From Pseudoalteromonas ulvae UL12 (GTDB lineage Bacteria > Pseudomonadota > Gammaproteobacteria > Enterobacterales > Alteromonadaceae): a DNA stretch of 64,000 nt. Every line of letters starts with the position of its first letter. Position 1 is the stretch's first letter. The DNA lies in contig NZ_AQHJ01000024.1 of assembly GCF_014925405.1 (NCBI RefSeq), positions 1 through 64,000 on the forward strand. The letters are read 5' to 3'. Of the stretch, positions 40,864-51,523 are shown in pieces. Both the position numbers and the translations under genes were made by a program. The notes beneath the pieces are model-generated. The model saw nothing but the letters and a program-made list of their open reading frames with translations, was not told the DNA's origin and did no database searches.

Positions 40864-42357
40864 ATGAATCTATCAGGACAAAGCCAATTCGCATCTAAAG
40901 CAAATCAACTGCTCAGTTGGGGGCATTGGTTTACCTTTGCCAATATTGGTTTAGCGTTAGTCATTAGTTTAGGTTATCTCGCAGCTGATACCTCACCAAC
41001 CACATTGATGGGCAGTATTTATTTAGTGCTCAATTGGGTCGGTCATATCAGCTTTTTAACCTTTATGGCGTTTGTTCTGACTATTTTCCCGTTGAGTTTA
41101 GTTTTCCCCTACCCGAGACATATTCGGGGAATGGCTGCGATTTTAGCCACCCTAGGTGCATCACTTCTCGCGCTCGATGCGTTTATCTATTTTAATCTAG
41201 GCTACCATCTCAGTCTCTCTGCGTTAGAGCAAATTATCAGCCTGACTTGGCAAACGTTTGTTCAAGGCTCATTGTTAGCCACCTTTATTGCCGGTGCCTG
41301 CGTATTTTTGATTTTAGCGTTTGAATTAATTGTCAGTAATCATTGTTGGCGTCACCTAGAGCAACTCAAGCAAATCTCATGTGGTAAAAAAATTACAGCT
41401 GTTTTAGTAAGTTGTTTTGCAATGAGTCATTTATTGCATATCTGGGGCGATGCGAATTTAAAATTTGATATTACCAAACAAGATAATGTATTGCCTTTGT
41501 CTTATCCGACGACAGCGAAAAGTTTGCTTGCTAAAAATGATCTATTGGATCTTGATTTATATAACCAAGAACGTGATTTGAGTTTATCGGCCATTAGTCA
41601 AAACTATCAATTACCTGACAACATCCCCGCTTGTAGTGCGTCAACACAAAAACAAACAGCAGCTTTTTTAGTGTTCGAGACAGATGCTCAGTTACAGCAA
41701 TATCTCATAGAGCAAGCTCACCCCTATTTTGCTATCGATACCTTTTTACAACCGGCACTTAGTCAAGATACGCTGTTTAACCTTATCTATGGCTTACCGG
41801 CTTATTACAAACCGGCACTGATGGGCAATCAAGCAACTCCTGCATGGTTAGATCCCGCTCTTAGTGTAAGCATCGATGGCTTTACGGATTTTAATTATTT
41901 AAATACTGATGCCCCACAGCCTACGCTGTCATTTATCAATGCTAATGCTCACAGTCAAATACAAGCCGATTTAATATTTGCCTTTAGCCTTGCTCCAAAT
42001 CAAGCGCGTCCTATCCATAGTTCAACACTGTACGTAAATGATAATAACTTGCCATTACAAAGTGATATCGTGCAGCCAATGGATTTATTGGCCACCATTG
42101 TTGGGCAATTATGGCAATGCGACGAGGTAGCCAATACCACCATCATGGGACACAATCTTTATCACGCAGAACAAGAAACGGGTATTAACTATACCCAAGG
42201 TATTTTTGTTGCGTATAAAAAAGATCGCATCACACTGATTGAACCTGACGGTAGTTTTAAAAATATTTCTGCTGCGCAAGGTTTTGCCTTAGAGCACCGA
42301 CTCGACGTGCCTTTTTTAGTCGAAAGTATCAAAAAACTGAAACAATTTAATCATTAA
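40864..42357 (+). CDS. yejM: YejM/PbgA-like inner membrane protein, shortened
   Basis: 497 residues. The N-terminal DUF3413 part has five membrane helices (about 22-195, for example LALVISLGYLAA, ISFLTFMAFVLTIFPLSL). The periplasmic sulfatase-like domain follows but is shorter than in the roughly 580-residue E. coli protein and lacks recognisable metal and nucleophile motifs. E. coli PbgA/YejM is also non-catalytic and senses lipopolysaccharide at the periplasmic leaflet, working with LapB and FtsH to set LpxC levels. The neighbour yejL and the DUF3413 region make the identity secure; whether the short domain still senses LPS is open. Confidence 0.88.
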   Translation: MNLSGQSQFASKANQLLSWGHWFTFANIGLALVISLGYLAADTSPTTLMGSIYLVLNWVGHISFLTFMAFVLTIFPLSLVFPYPRHIRGMAAILATLGASLLALDAFIYFNLGYHLSLSALEQIISLTWQTFVQGSLLATFIAGACVFLILAFELIVSNHCWRHLEQLKQISCGKKITAVLVSCFAMSHLLHIWGDANLKFDITKQDNVLPLSYPTTAKSLLAKNDLLDLDLYNQERDLSLSAISQNYQLPDNIPACSASTQKQTAAFLVFETDAQLQQYLIEQAHPYFAIDTFLQPALSQDTLFNLIYGLPAYYKPALMGNQATPAWLDPALSVSIDGFTDFNYLNTDAPQPTLSFINANAHSQIQADLIFAFSLAPNQARPIHSSTLYVNDNNLPLQSDIVQPMDLLATIVGQLWQCDEVANTTIMGHNLYHAEQETGINYTQGIFVAYKKDRITLIEPDGSFKNISAAQGFALEHRLDVPFLVESIKKLKQFNH

Positions 42358-42429
42358 CACTAGACTAAAGTACGACTTGTAGATAAATTATTCTCTGGTT
42401 ATGTTTAAAATGTAACAAAAGGAGATACG

Positions 42430-42942
42430 ATGACACTAAGCCGAGCCTTACTCAACCTATGTATATGTATCACTGTTTCAATCACCCTGCCGTTATCGGC
42501 TAATACCGATAACACACGCTTCTATCAATGTGATGGCGGCGCTAAAGGGGTGATCATTAGCCAGTTTCCTTGTAGCAAAGATGCCGAAGTAAAAACGGTT
42601 TCCACCTTTGTCCCACGTGATATCCGCAGCACCACTCAAGATGTGGTGCAATTAAACAAAATACAGTTCGACCAACAAGTTGACATTTTAGAATCTCAAA
42701 TCCGTGGTTCAAAACAAAAAATCAGACAATTTCAGCGCAGCCGGATGACAGAGCGACGCGACTCACTCGAAAAACTTGAACGTTTGATGGATGCTGACAC
42801 CAAAAAAGCACTCAAAAAAACAGTTAAAGCTGAAGTCTCTGTTATTGAAGACAAATATGACCGATTGGTTCAAGAGCAACGCCAACTTTTAACCAGCTTA
42901 ACCAATGAATTATCTGTGTTAAAAAAACGCTATAACCAGTGA
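42430..42942 (+). CDS. Exported coiled-coil protein (DUF4124-like)
   Basis: 170 residues. Residues 1-24 are a Sec signal peptide ending LPLSAN. Residues about 30-60 (TRFYQCDGGAKGVIISQFPCSKDAEVKTV) have the pattern of DUF4124, a short Cys-containing domain found in periplasmic proteins. The rest (70-168) is charged and forms one long coiled coil (ILESQIRGSKQKIRQFQRSR...QRQLLTSLTNELSVLKKRY). The role is unknown. It follows yejM by 72 bases and has its own ribosome site AAAGGAG before the ATG. Confidence 0.8.
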   Translation: MTLSRALLNLCICITVSITLPLSANTDNTRFYQCDGGAKGVIISQFPCSKDAEVKTVSTFVPRDIRSTTQDVVQLNKIQFDQQVDILESQIRGSKQKIRQFQRSRMTERRDSLEKLERLMDADTKKALKKTVKAEVSVIEDKYDRLVQEQRQLLTSLTNELSVLKKRYNQ

Positions 42943-43031
42943 TTTATCCCGAGCAGTAACTCAAAGCAAATCAGTTGCTTATTTATTGAGATTTATTAGA
43001 CTCACCCCATCGATCTTTTTGAGATGTTGTT

Positions 43032-44129
43032 ATGTTTAAAACTTTGCTCACTGCAGCGCTGGTTATCCCGTTTTCGTGTTTCTCGTTATCCTTTTCACCA
43101 GAAATACCGACCCAAGCGTTGCCGATAAATACCAATACTGATGACCTATGTCAGGTTGCATCCTCCACACGCGCTTACTTAAACAAAGGGCAACAATACG
43201 ATCCCGCAGTGATCCATACTCAAGCGCTCTCGCACCTTAACATCAACCCAAAGCGCGTTTCTGAGACATTGGCGTTTATTTGTCATGTCACACAGCAAGA
43301 TAAACTGCACAATCGTCCATCACGCTTGCAGTCCATCGATTTTATCAAACAACATTTTGAGTTTATTCGTTGGCAGCCAGATACAGCCAATGCCCGTCAG
43401 TTTTCTGAGCGAAAGCCGTTATTGCAACATTTACCTGATACGCAACTTTTAATGACCAAATATTATGTACATTTAGCCGATGGACAAGCCTCCCCGTCGG
43501 CACAATATCCTCATGCTTTATATGCATTGCCTTATGAGGAAATGAATTTATCGCTCGAAGAGGCAAACTCCCAGCCTGATTTAGTGCGCCATCACACCAA
43601 AAAACAGACTGTATTACAACAGGGTTTGTCTGCAGATATCGCCAAACCTCTTGTTTATTTATCCCGCAAAGATCTCGAATCTTCGTTATTACAAGGCACG
43701 GTTGTCGTCGAGGTTGATCAACAACAAAGCGTATTTAATGTGCATCGAAATAATGGCATTGCCTACAATCGAAATATCAAACCAGAGCAACAAGAGCGAT
43801 ACTGGTTTTTCAAGCAAGTCGACGGTATTTTAGGCTACGGAAAAGATGCTGATTATAAAATTACAGTGAAACCTGAAGTTACATTTGCCGGCGACATTAA
43901 ACATCTCGGCCTTGGGCATTTATTACTGAGCCAATTTAATTTTAACGGCCATCAAGAGTATCGTTTAGCCGTGTTAGCCGATACGGGCGGTGCATTTGAT
44001 GACAACCTTTACCAGCTTGATTACTTAGCGGGCAGCTATCATGGCTTTGCCGAATACGCAAAAGCCAATCGTCATTTACCCGACTATATTAATGTCTGGT
44101 TTATGGTTGTTAAACAAGCGGAGCATTAA
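43032..44129 (+). CDS. Exported protein with MltA-like 3D domain
   Basis: 365 residues with a signal peptide (LLTAALVIPFSCFSLS). The C-terminal segment RLAVLADTGGAFDDNLYQLDYLAGSYHGFAEYAKANRHLPDYINVWFMV has the DTGGA motif and spacing of the 3D domain, whose Asp is catalytic in MltA lytic transglycosylases. The upstream region (EVDQQQSVFNVHRNNGIAYNRNIKPEQQERYWFF) may correspond to the rest of the double-psi barrel. The N-terminal 200 residues are not typical of MltA. A lytic transglycosylase or a relative is likely, but the assignment is tentative. It is coupled to the LOG-type gene with a 3-base gap. Confidence 0.72.
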   Translation: MFKTLLTAALVIPFSCFSLSFSPEIPTQALPINTNTDDLCQVASSTRAYLNKGQQYDPAVIHTQALSHLNINPKRVSETLAFICHVTQQDKLHNRPSRLQSIDFIKQHFEFIRWQPDTANARQFSERKPLLQHLPDTQLLMTKYYVHLADGQASPSAQYPHALYALPYEEMNLSLEEANSQPDLVRHHTKKQTVLQQGLSADIAKPLVYLSRKDLESSLLQGTVVVEVDQQQSVFNVHRNNGIAYNRNIKPEQQERYWFFKQVDGILGYGKDADYKITVKPEVTFAGDIKHLGLGHLLLSQFNFNGHQEYRLAVLADTGGAFDDNLYQLDYLAGSYHGFAEYAKANRHLPDYINVWFMVVKQAEH

Positions 44130-44132
44130 ACG

Positions 44133-44777
44133 ATGATCGATAATCTTAAAGGGAACGAATCATGGCGTATGTTTCGCATTATCAGCGAGTTTGCAGATGG
44201 CTTCGATAAACTCTCTGACATCGGGCCTGCCGTTTCAATCTTTGGCTCTGCACGCTTAACCGAAGATTCCCCGTATTACCAAAAAACCGTGCAATTGGCA
44301 CAAAAGTTAGCCCAAAACCAGTTTGCAATTATTTCTGGTGGCGGCCCTGGGATTATGGAAGCAGCAAATAGAGGTGCGTGTTTGGGCAATGGTTGCAGTG
44401 TTGGCCTTAATATCGAATTACCACACGAACAAGTTGCCAACCCTTATCAAACCGTACCGATCGAATTTCGTTATTTTTTCACCCGTAAGGTCATGTTTGT
44501 AAAACATTCTTTAGGATATGTTTGTATGCCGGGTGGATTTGGTACTCTGGATGAAACCTTCGAAGCCCTGACACTGTTACAAACAGGCCGCATCACCAGT
44601 ATGCCGGTTATTTTATTCGGTACTGAGTTTTGGCAAGGTTTGATCAATTGGATAAAAGATCAGCTTATTCCGCTCGACTTAATCGAACCTATTGATTTTA
44701 ATTTGTTTCATTTAACCAATGATATTGATGAAGTAGTTGAAATCTTGAACAAACATAGGTTACTGTCACATAAATAG
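44133..44777 (+). CDS. LOG-family phosphoribohydrolase
   Basis: 214 residues of the TIGR00730 / LOG (lonely guy) family. The nucleotide-binding motifs GGGPGIMEAANRGA and PGGFGTLDETFEALTLLQ, with the conserved Arg and Glu, fit nucleoside 5'-monophosphate phosphoribohydrolases. LOG enzymes free the base from cytokinin or purine nucleotides; related bacterial PpnN splits nucleotide monophosphates. The true substrate here is unknown. Cytoplasmic; probably in an operon with the gene at 43032. Confidence 0.9.
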   Translation: MIDNLKGNESWRMFRIISEFADGFDKLSDIGPAVSIFGSARLTEDSPYYQKTVQLAQKLAQNQFAIISGGGPGIMEAANRGACLGNGCSVGLNIELPHEQVANPYQTVPIEFRYFFTRKVMFVKHSLGYVCMPGGFGTLDETFEALTLLQTGRITSMPVILFGTEFWQGLINWIKDQLIPLDLIEPIDFNLFHLTNDIDEVVEILNKHRLLSHK

Positions 44778-44801
44778 AGTAATTACTCAAAAGAGGCTTG
44801 T

Positions 44802-46532
44802 ATGCGCAGTGCCAGAAAAATCGCCCACACGATTTTAAATGGATACAAAAAGCATTACCAATTGTTCCAACACATCACCGCCACTGCGCCGCAGGCTTTT
44901 GCCCATGCTGATTGGCAAGCGATTCAATCGGCAACCACCGACAGGATCAGCTATTACGATATCCGAGTAAATGAGACAATTGATACGTTAAAAGCGCAAT
45001 TAGGTGAACTCACACTCACTGCATCTGAGCCATTATTGTGGCAAAACACCCGTAAAATTTACCACGATTTATTACTGTTTCACCCTCAACCAGAGTTAGC
45101 CGAATCCTTCTATAATTCAGTTTTTTGTCGTCTATTTCATCGCAGTTACTTCAACAATGATTATATTTTTGTAAAAACCACACTGTGTGAACAACCGACA
45201 ATTCCCTGCGCGTCTGAATACCAAAGTTACTTCCCTGTGGTCGATGGCCTCAAACAAACCATTCGGGACATCATTGCACACTTTAATTTTGATGTGCCCT
45301 TTGTTAATTTAGAGCGCGATATTCGACTGCTCGTGAAGGCTTTTTTAAAACAAGCACCCAGTACACACCACTACGCGCACCAAATGCGCTTTGATATTTT
45401 AAAAAAGCCATTTTATCGCAATAAAGCTGCTTACCTTATTGGCCGCGTGGTATCAAAAAGTGGTATTCAGCCTTTTATTGTGCCGGTATTACACCATTAT
45501 AATCACGGCTTATACCTGGATGCTTTGATTACCCAATCAAGCCAAATGCGAGTGATTTTTGGTTTTGCTCGGGCGTATTTTATGGTTGAAACAGCCTCAC
45601 CTTCTGCCTTAGTCCATTTTTTAAATGAGTTGATGCCCAATAAAACCCCAGCAGAGTTATATAGTGCGATTGGTTTTCATAAACAAGCTAAAACGCAATT
45701 TTACCGTGAATTACTCAACCAACTCAGTCAAACCGATCAGCAATTTATTCCGGCAGCAGGCACCAAAGGCATGGTTATGACTGTATTCACCTTGCCCACT
45801 TTCCCTTATGTTTTTAAAGTGATTAAAGATAAATTCGGCTCCGGTAAGCCTTTTGGTCGCCAAACCGTGCTCGATCGTTACCAATTGGTCAAACGCCACG
45901 ATAAAGTCGGTCGCATGGCCGATACCATCGAATACTCTAATGTGGCATTACCTTTAGATAAAATTAGCCCTGAGTTACTCAGTGAGCTAAAAGAAACCGT
46001 TGCTTCTTCGTTAGAGTTTGATGGTGATCTGCTGATCATCAAACATTTGTATATCGAACGGCGCATGACGCCACTCAATTTATACTTAGAGCAGGCTAAC
46101 GAGGCACAAACCCGGATTGTTATTGATGAATACGGACAAGCCTTAAAAGAAATGATTGCTGTTAATATTTTCCCTGGGGATATGCTGCTAAAAAACTTTG
46201 GTGTTACCAGCCACCAGCGGGTCATTTTTTATGACTATGATGAAGTCCAATACTTAACCGATATGAATTTTAGAGCCTTGCCACAACCGAGCAACTATGA
46301 TGATTATTTAATGGCAGAATCCAGCTATTCTGTGGCACCGCAAGACGTTTTTCCTGAGCAACTGACTACGTTTGTCACCACCAACGATACGGTTCGTACA
46401 TTGCTTAAAACTCTTCACCCTGAATTAATGGACGTGAAGTATTGGCAACAAGCGCAACAAAATATAAAAGCGAAGAAAATCGCCAACATTTGTCCCTATC
46501 CTAAGCATCTTAGATTTAAAAATGATTGGTAG
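44802..46532 (+). CDS. aceK: Isocitrate dehydrogenase kinase/phosphatase AceK
   Basis: 576 residues. A bifunctional enzyme that phosphorylates and dephosphorylates isocitrate dehydrogenase and so switches carbon between the TCA cycle and the glyoxylate shunt. The ATP-binding loop AAGTKGMVMTVFTLPTFPYVFKVIKD and the C-terminal catalytic loop LKNFGVTSHQRVIFYDYDEV are conserved. No aceA or aceB lies beside it, unlike E. coli. Ribosome site AAGAGGC. Single gene. Confidence 0.96.
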   Translation: MRSARKIAHTILNGYKKHYQLFQHITATAPQAFAHADWQAIQSATTDRISYYDIRVNETIDTLKAQLGELTLTASEPLLWQNTRKIYHDLLLFHPQPELAESFYNSVFCRLFHRSYFNNDYIFVKTTLCEQPTIPCASEYQSYFPVVDGLKQTIRDIIAHFNFDVPFVNLERDIRLLVKAFLKQAPSTHHYAHQMRFDILKKPFYRNKAAYLIGRVVSKSGIQPFIVPVLHHYNHGLYLDALITQSSQMRVIFGFARAYFMVETASPSALVHFLNELMPNKTPAELYSAIGFHKQAKTQFYRELLNQLSQTDQQFIPAAGTKGMVMTVFTLPTFPYVFKVIKDKFGSGKPFGRQTVLDRYQLVKRHDKVGRMADTIEYSNVALPLDKISPELLSELKETVASSLEFDGDLLIIKHLYIERRMTPLNLYLEQANEAQTRIVIDEYGQALKEMIAVNIFPGDMLLKNFGVTSHQRVIFYDYDEVQYLTDMNFRALPQPSNYDDYLMAESSYSVAPQDVFPEQLTTFVTTNDTVRTLLKTLHPELMDVKYWQQAQQNIKAKKIANICPYPKHLRFKNDW

Positions 46533-46602
46533 TTGTAACATTGGCAAAGGCGCCGTATCATCATTCACAATAAGAATAATGATTGAGTTAGGTATGTAAT
46601 CA

Positions 46603-47544
46603 ATGAATATAAGTAAAATTGACCTCAACTTGTTAGTGTACCTCGATACCCTATTAAGAGAGTGCAATGTCACTCGTGCTGCAAATCAATTGAGCATCAC
46701 CCAACCAGCCATGAGTAATGGCTTGAAACGCCTGCGTAATCTGCTCAATGATCCTATTTTAGTGCGCACTTCAGATGGCATGGTGCCCACTGAACGAGCA
46801 CGCGAACTGCAGCCTGTTATTCGTGGCGTGTTACTGACACTTGAAGAAACCCTACAGCCCAATCGCGATTTTGAGCCGAGTCAAAGCAAACGTTGTTTTC
46901 GTATTATGGCCAGCGATTATGCAGCCAGCACACTTGCACCTAAGTTATTGTCAAAATTACAGCTCCATGCTCCCGACACCACGCTGGATATCATGACGCC
47001 GAGTGATGTCACTTTTCATGACGTTGAAAACGGTAAAGTAGACATGGCGATTAATCGATTTGAAAACTTACCCCAGTCGTTTCATCAAAAGCGAATTTGG
47101 AAAGACAGTTTTTCGTGTTTAGTCAATGCAAATAACCCCATTATTAACAACTTCAGCCTCGATGCGTATTTAAAAGCACGCCATATTTGGGTCAGTAAAA
47201 CTGGCTTTGGTGTCGGGGTCGGCATGGATCCTGAAGATGTGCAAAAACTCGGTTGGGTAGATGAAGCGCTCGCAAATTTTGGCAAACACCGAAATATTGC
47301 CTCGTTTACCCGAAATTATCATGTCGCGATTCACTTAGCGAAAGAGCAAAACTTAATCGCAACATTACCTAGTAAAGCGGCCAATATTTATCGCAATGAT
47401 CCTGAACTAACCATCATCGATCCGCCCTTTGCCATTCCACCTTTTGAGCTGGATATGATTTGGAGCCCACTGTTGCACCGCGATGCCAGTCATATTTGGC
47501 TGCGTCAACAAATTGCTGAAGTTGCCCACGAGTTACAAGAATAA
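46603..47544 (+). CDS. LysR-family transcriptional regulator (PnbR/LeuO-like group)
   Basis: 313 residues. The winged HTH (LLVYLDTLLRECNVTRAANQLSITQPAMSNGLKRLRNLLNDPILVRTSDGMVPTERA) and the effector domain, which uses a FRIMASDYAAS-type first strand, place it in the branch with NodD, LeuO and similar regulators. No divergent target is beside it: aceK is upstream on the same strand and gap converges from the other side. The regulon cannot be predicted. Confidence 0.9.
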   Translation: MNISKIDLNLLVYLDTLLRECNVTRAANQLSITQPAMSNGLKRLRNLLNDPILVRTSDGMVPTERARELQPVIRGVLLTLEETLQPNRDFEPSQSKRCFRIMASDYAASTLAPKLLSKLQLHAPDTTLDIMTPSDVTFHDVENGKVDMAINRFENLPQSFHQKRIWKDSFSCLVNANNPIINNFSLDAYLKARHIWVSKTGFGVGVGMDPEDVQKLGWVDEALANFGKHRNIASFTRNYHVAIHLAKEQNLIATLPSKAANIYRNDPELTIIDPPFAIPPFELDMIWSPLLHRDASHIWLRQQIAEVAHELQE

Positions 47545-47596
47545 CGTCTCGTACTGTTGCCCATTCATATCAAACCGTTTCGGAAACATGAGTCAT

Positions 47597-47621
47597 AAAA
47601 AAGGCCGGTAAAAACCGGCCT
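47597..47621 (-). terminator. Terminator of the edd-eda-gap operon
   Basis: AGGCCGGT (47602-47609) pairs with ACCGGCCT (47614-47621) around AAAA. On the minus strand a T run (47597-47602) follows. Confidence 0.88.
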
Positions 47622-47643
47622 AAACGTCACACACTAAAAACAA

Positions 47644-48651
47644 TTAGTTCATTAATTTAGCTAAAGTCGCAACTTGGTCTAACATGCGGTTTGAGAAACC
47701 CCATTCGTTATCGTACCAAGCCATTACTTTGACTAATTTTCCATCAACTTTGGTTTGTGTTGCATCAAAAATTGACGACGCAGGATTATGATTGAAATCA
47801 ATAGACACTAACGGTGATTCGTTATATTCAAGAATATCTGCCATTGCGCCTTCAGATACCGCTTTGATCGCCGCATTCACTTCTTCTGCTGTTGTATCAC
47901 GCTTAGCGATAAACGTCAGATCAACCAGTGATACATTGATAGTTGGAACGCGCACAGCCATGCCATCTAATTTACCAGCTAATTCAGGTAAGACTAAACC
48001 AACGGCTTTTGCAGCACCTGTTTTGGTTGGGATCATTGATTGAGTCGCACTACGTGCACGGTATAAATCACTGTGATACACGTCTGACAAGTTTTGGTCA
48101 TTCGTATAGGCATGAATGGTGGTCATGCTACCTTGCTCTATACCAATTGCATCATTTAAGATTTTTGCAACTGGCGCTAAACAGTTTGTTGTACATGACG
48201 CATTTGAAATAATAATGCTATCAGGTGTGAGTACATCAGAGTTCACACCATGCACCACAGTTGCATCCATGTCAGTACCTGGGGCAGAAACAATGACGCG
48301 TTTCGCACCCGCTGTAATGTGCTTACCCGCAGTTTCACGCGATGTGAATAAACCCGTACACTCTAAAACAATATCAACGCCTAATGCTTTCCAAGGTAAA
48401 TCCGCTGGATCACGCTCTTGGGTCAAAACTATTTTGTCATCAGCAACAAGCATTGCATTGTCAGCGAGTGTCACAGGGAAATTGAAACGACCATGAACAG
48501 AGTCATATTGTGTCAAATGCGCGTTAACATTGGCCGGCGCTAAATCATTAATCGCGACAATTTTAATCTCTTTATCTCGGCCTGATTCATACAAAGCACG
48601 TAATACATTACGACCAATACGACCATATCCGTTAATAGCTACCTTAATCAT
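47644..48651 (-). CDS. gap: Glyceraldehyde-3-phosphate dehydrogenase
   Basis: 335 residues, phosphorylating type I enzyme. [18 protein letters not shown] is the NAD-binding loop, [15 protein letters not shown] holds the catalytic Cys, and [13 protein letters not shown] is the C-terminal signature. The distance of 10 bases from eda and shared direction make it the last gene of an Entner-Doudoroff operon, where it oxidises the glyceraldehyde-3-phosphate made by Eda. Confidence 0.97.
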   Translation of the reverse strand: MIKVAINGYGRIGRNVLRALYESGRDKEIKIVAINDLAPANVNAHLTQYDSVHGRFNFPVTLADNAMLVADDKIVLTQERDPADLPWKALGVDIVLECTGLFTSRETAGKHITAGAKRVIVSAPGTDMDATVVHGVNSDVLTPDSIIISNASCTTNCLAPVAKILNDAIGIEQGSMTTIHAYTNDQNLSDVYHSDLYRARSATQSMIPTKTGAAKAVGLVLPELAGKLDGMAVRVPTINVSLVDLTFIAKRDTTAEEVNAAIKAVSEGAMADILEYNESPLVSIDFNHNPASSIFDATQTKVDGKLVKVMAWYDNEWGFSNRMLDQVATLAKLMN

Positions 48652-48661
48652 CTCATTCCCC

Positions 48662-49285
48662 TTATCTATTCAATTCACACGCTTGACGCGCTAAGTGCTC
48701 AATTGCTGTCCAGTCTTTATTAGCAATTAAGGTTTTATCTAACATCCATGTACCACCGACACAAACAACGTTTGGTAACGCTAAATAATTAGGTGCAGTC
48801 GCTAAGCTAATTCCACCGGTTGGGCAAAATTTAACTTGTGGTAGTGGGCCATTAATGGATTTAAGCATCGCTGTGCCTCCCGCCGCCTCGGCTGGGAAGA
48901 ATTTCAAAAATGAAAAACCATGTGAGGCAAGCTTCATCACTTCGCTCGGCGTCGCAGCACCCGGTAAAAATGGAATATCTGTATCAGCTGCTAAAGCGAG
49001 TAGTTCATCATTCACTCCTGGGCTCACCATAAAGTCAGCACCCGCATCAACAGATGCTTGGAAAGTTTCACGATTAATCACAGTCCCTGTACCAACATAC
49101 GCATCAGGCAACGCCGCTTTCATTAATTTAACCGCTTGGGCAGCAACCGGTGTTCTCAGTGTAATTTCTAATGCTCGTAAACCACCGTTATACAGTGCTT
49201 GCGCTAGCGGCACTGCATCGTCGATATTATCAATGACAACCACTGGAACCACTGGCGCTGAACGTAAAATCTTCTCAATACTCAT
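48662..49285 (-). CDS. eda: KDPG aldolase
   Basis: 207 residues. It splits 2-keto-3-deoxy-6-phosphogluconate into pyruvate and glyceraldehyde-3-phosphate. The Glu in ALEITLRTP, the Schiff-base Lys in [14 protein letters not shown] and the phosphate-binding CPTGGIS are present. It lies between edd and gap in one operon. Confidence 0.97.
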   Translation of the reverse strand: MSIEKILRSAPVVPVVVIDNIDDAVPLAQALYNGGLRALEITLRTPVAAQAVKLMKAALPDAYVGTGTVINRETFQASVDAGADFMVSPGVNDELLALAADTDIPFLPGAATPSEVMKLASHGFSFLKFFPAEAAGGTAMLKSINGPLPQVKFCPTGGISLATAPNYLALPNVVCVGGTWMLDKTLIANKDWTAIEHLARQACELNR

Positions 49286-49314
49286 TGTTGTTATCCTTAA
49301 TTGATTACGCGTGG

Positions 49315-51189
49315 TTATTCTGAATCTGGGTAAATTAAGCCAAATGCACTCGCACCTAAGTCCGCACTGCTCACTGTATTTCTAAAGCCTGCAAATAATT
49401 CACGACCGGTACCAAATGTGTTGGTTTGAACACTGATTTCAACGTCACGCGCCGCTAATTCAGCCTCTTCAACATGCAGTACTAATGAGCCTGCTGGAGC
49501 ATCGAGTGTGATTAAATCACCTTCGCGGATTTTACCAATCACGCCACCTTCAATCGCTTCAGGCGCAAGGTGGATAGCAGCAGGTACTTTACCTGATGCA
49601 CCTGACATACGACCGTCAGTCACAATGGCCACTTTAAAGCCTTTATCTTGTTGTGACGCCATAATCGGTGTCAGTTTATGCAGCTCAGGCATACCTTTGG
49701 CTTTCGGGCCTTGTTCTTTAATTACAGCTATAAAATCAGTCTCTAATTCACCACGTGAAAACGCATCTTGCAGACCCGCTTGCGAATCAAATACTTTAGC
49801 TGGAGCCGTCACAATTTGATGCTCTTTAGCGACCGCAGATACTTTAATCACCGCATGACCTAAGTTACCTGTTAACAATTGCAGACCGCCTTGCGGGCTA
49901 AATGCATCTGAAATTGGACGAAGCACTTCTTGATCTAGCGACTCTTCAGGGCACGCCACCCACTTCACTTTTGAAGGGCCAGTTTGCGTACTCATGATTA
50001 AATTGCTGTCGTTTGCCAATAAAGGTTCAGTGGTATAAGGATCCAGACCGTCACCGACAATGGTTTTTACATCGTTGTGCAAAAAGCCTGCGCTGCGTAA
50101 TTCACGCATTAAAAAGCCCATGCCACCTGCTGCTTGGAAGTGGTTTACATCCGCATGACCATTTGGATAAATACGTGCCAGTAAAGGCACCACTTCAGAT
50201 AAATCTGACATATCTTTCCAAGTCAAAATTACACCGGCCGCTTTTGCAATCGCAACAAGGTGAATGGCGTGGTTAGTTGAACCACCTGTGGCCAGTAGGC
50301 CCACTAAACCATTAATAATGGTTTTTTCAGAAACCACATCCGCTAAACAATTGGCATTTTTGCTTTCAATAAGCTGTTTGAGCATTTCTTCAACAGCATG
50401 TGCCGTTAAGCCATCACGCAATTCTGTGTATGGATTAACAAATGAACTACCCGGTAAGTGCAGCCCCATGATTTCCATCAACATTTGATTACTGTTAGCG
50501 GTACCGTAAAAAGTACATGTCCCAGCACTGTGATAAGAAGCACTTTCGGCTTCAAGTAACTCATCACGCCCGACTTTACCTTGGGCAAATTGCTGACGAA
50601 CACGGGCTTTTTCTTTATTAGGTAAGCCTGACTGCATTGGGCCAGCAGGTAAAAACATCGTCGGTAAGTGACCAAACGATAACGCACCAATTAATAGGCC
50701 TGGGACGATTTTGTCACACACGCCTAAACAAAATACGCCATCAAATACATCGTGAGATAACGAGACAGCTGTCGACATGGCAATGACATCGCGTGAAAAC
50801 AACGATAACTCCATGCCATCACGGCCTTGCGTTACCCCATCACACATCGCAGGTACGCCACCAGCCACTTGTGCGGTTGAGTTATGTTTTTTAGCGATGT
50901 CTTTAATTAAATCTGGATAATCTTTGTAAGGTACATGTGCAGATAACATGTCATTGTATGAGTTGATGATGGCTAAATTCGGTTGTTCATCTGCTTTGAG
51001 TAATGATTTTTCGTCTGAGCTACACGCCGCCATGACGTGCGCTAAATTACCACATCCTAAACCGGCTCTGACACGTGTTTGAGATTTGGCATGATTAATT
51101 CGGGCCATGTAGGCGTCGCGAGTCGCTTTGCTTCGGTTGATTACACGTTCAGTGACTTCTTGAATACGAGGATGCAGCATAAAATTCAA
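49315..51189 (-). CDS. edd: 6-phosphogluconate dehydratase
   Basis: 624 residues of the IlvD/Edd family, a 4Fe-4S dehydratase that makes KDPG. Cluster cysteines are in [31 protein letters not shown] and [16 protein letters not shown]. Other marks are [23 protein letters not shown] and the C-terminal [12 protein letters not shown]. It is the first gene of edd-eda-gap. Two TGACACCGGTGTCA sites lie 130-180 bases upstream, so a LacI-type regulator probably controls the operon. Confidence 0.97.
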   Translation of the reverse strand: MNFMLHPRIQEVTERVINRSKATRDAYMARINHAKSQTRVRAGLGCGNLAHVMAACSSDEKSLLKADEQPNLAIINSYNDMLSAHVPYKDYPDLIKDIAKKHNSTAQVAGGVPAMCDGVTQGRDGMELSLFSRDVIAMSTAVSLSHDVFDGVFCLGVCDKIVPGLLIGALSFGHLPTMFLPAGPMQSGLPNKEKARVRQQFAQGKVGRDELLEAESASYHSAGTCTFYGTANSNQMLMEIMGLHLPGSSFVNPYTELRDGLTAHAVEEMLKQLIESKNANCLADVVSEKTIINGLVGLLATGGSTNHAIHLVAIAKAAGVILTWKDMSDLSEVVPLLARIYPNGHADVNHFQAAGGMGFLMRELRSAGFLHNDVKTIVGDGLDPYTTEPLLANDSNLIMSTQTGPSKVKWVACPEESLDQEVLRPISDAFSPQGGLQLLTGNLGHAVIKVSAVAKEHQIVTAPAKVFDSQAGLQDAFSRGELETDFIAVIKEQGPKAKGMPELHKLTPIMASQQDKGFKVAIVTDGRMSGASGKVPAAIHLAPEAIEGGVIGKIREGDLITLDAPAGSLVLHVEEAELAARDVEISVQTNTFGTGRELFAGFRNTVSSADLGASAFGLIYPDSE

Positions 51190-51320
51190 CTCTATTTGAT
51201 AGTGGATAAAAGGCTCAGTACTACACTCTCCCGACTCCAGGGCGAGTCACAGTACTGAGCACATTTTGATTTACCCGTTCAAAGGTGCGGCATTAAGTTG
51301 TGTCTCTCACAATCACAACC

Positions 51321-51367
51321 TGACACCGGTGTCACTGTATTAACTCACGTTTGTGACACCGGTGTCA
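51321..51367. promoter_or_regulatory. Two LacI-type operators upstream of edd
   Basis: TGACACCGGTGTCA occurs at 51321-51334 and again at 51354-51367, both perfect 14-bp palindromes with a central CG. Centres are 33 bases apart, about three helical turns. The same word is found before the glk/LacI pair at 53759. The rest of the 334-bp gap holds a terminator for the LacI gene and no gene. Confidence 0.85.
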
Positions 51368-51455
51368 ACCATCAAACCTAAAATTAGTTTATCTTTTTGA
51401 TAATTGCTAGCTGAGATTCAAAACTTAATCGAACTGTCATCGGACAGACATAAAA

Positions 51456-51476
51456 AAACGCCCCTTGAGGGCGTTT
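51456..51476 (-). terminator. Terminator of the glk-LacI operon
   Basis: AAACGCCC (51456-51463) pairs with GGGCGTTT (51469-51476) around CTTGA. On the minus strand the T run at 51452-51458 follows. Confidence 0.88.
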
Positions 51477-51523
51477 GTAACAATCTGAAATTACTTTAAA
51501 TAATTGCGTAAGCTGAGATCTGG

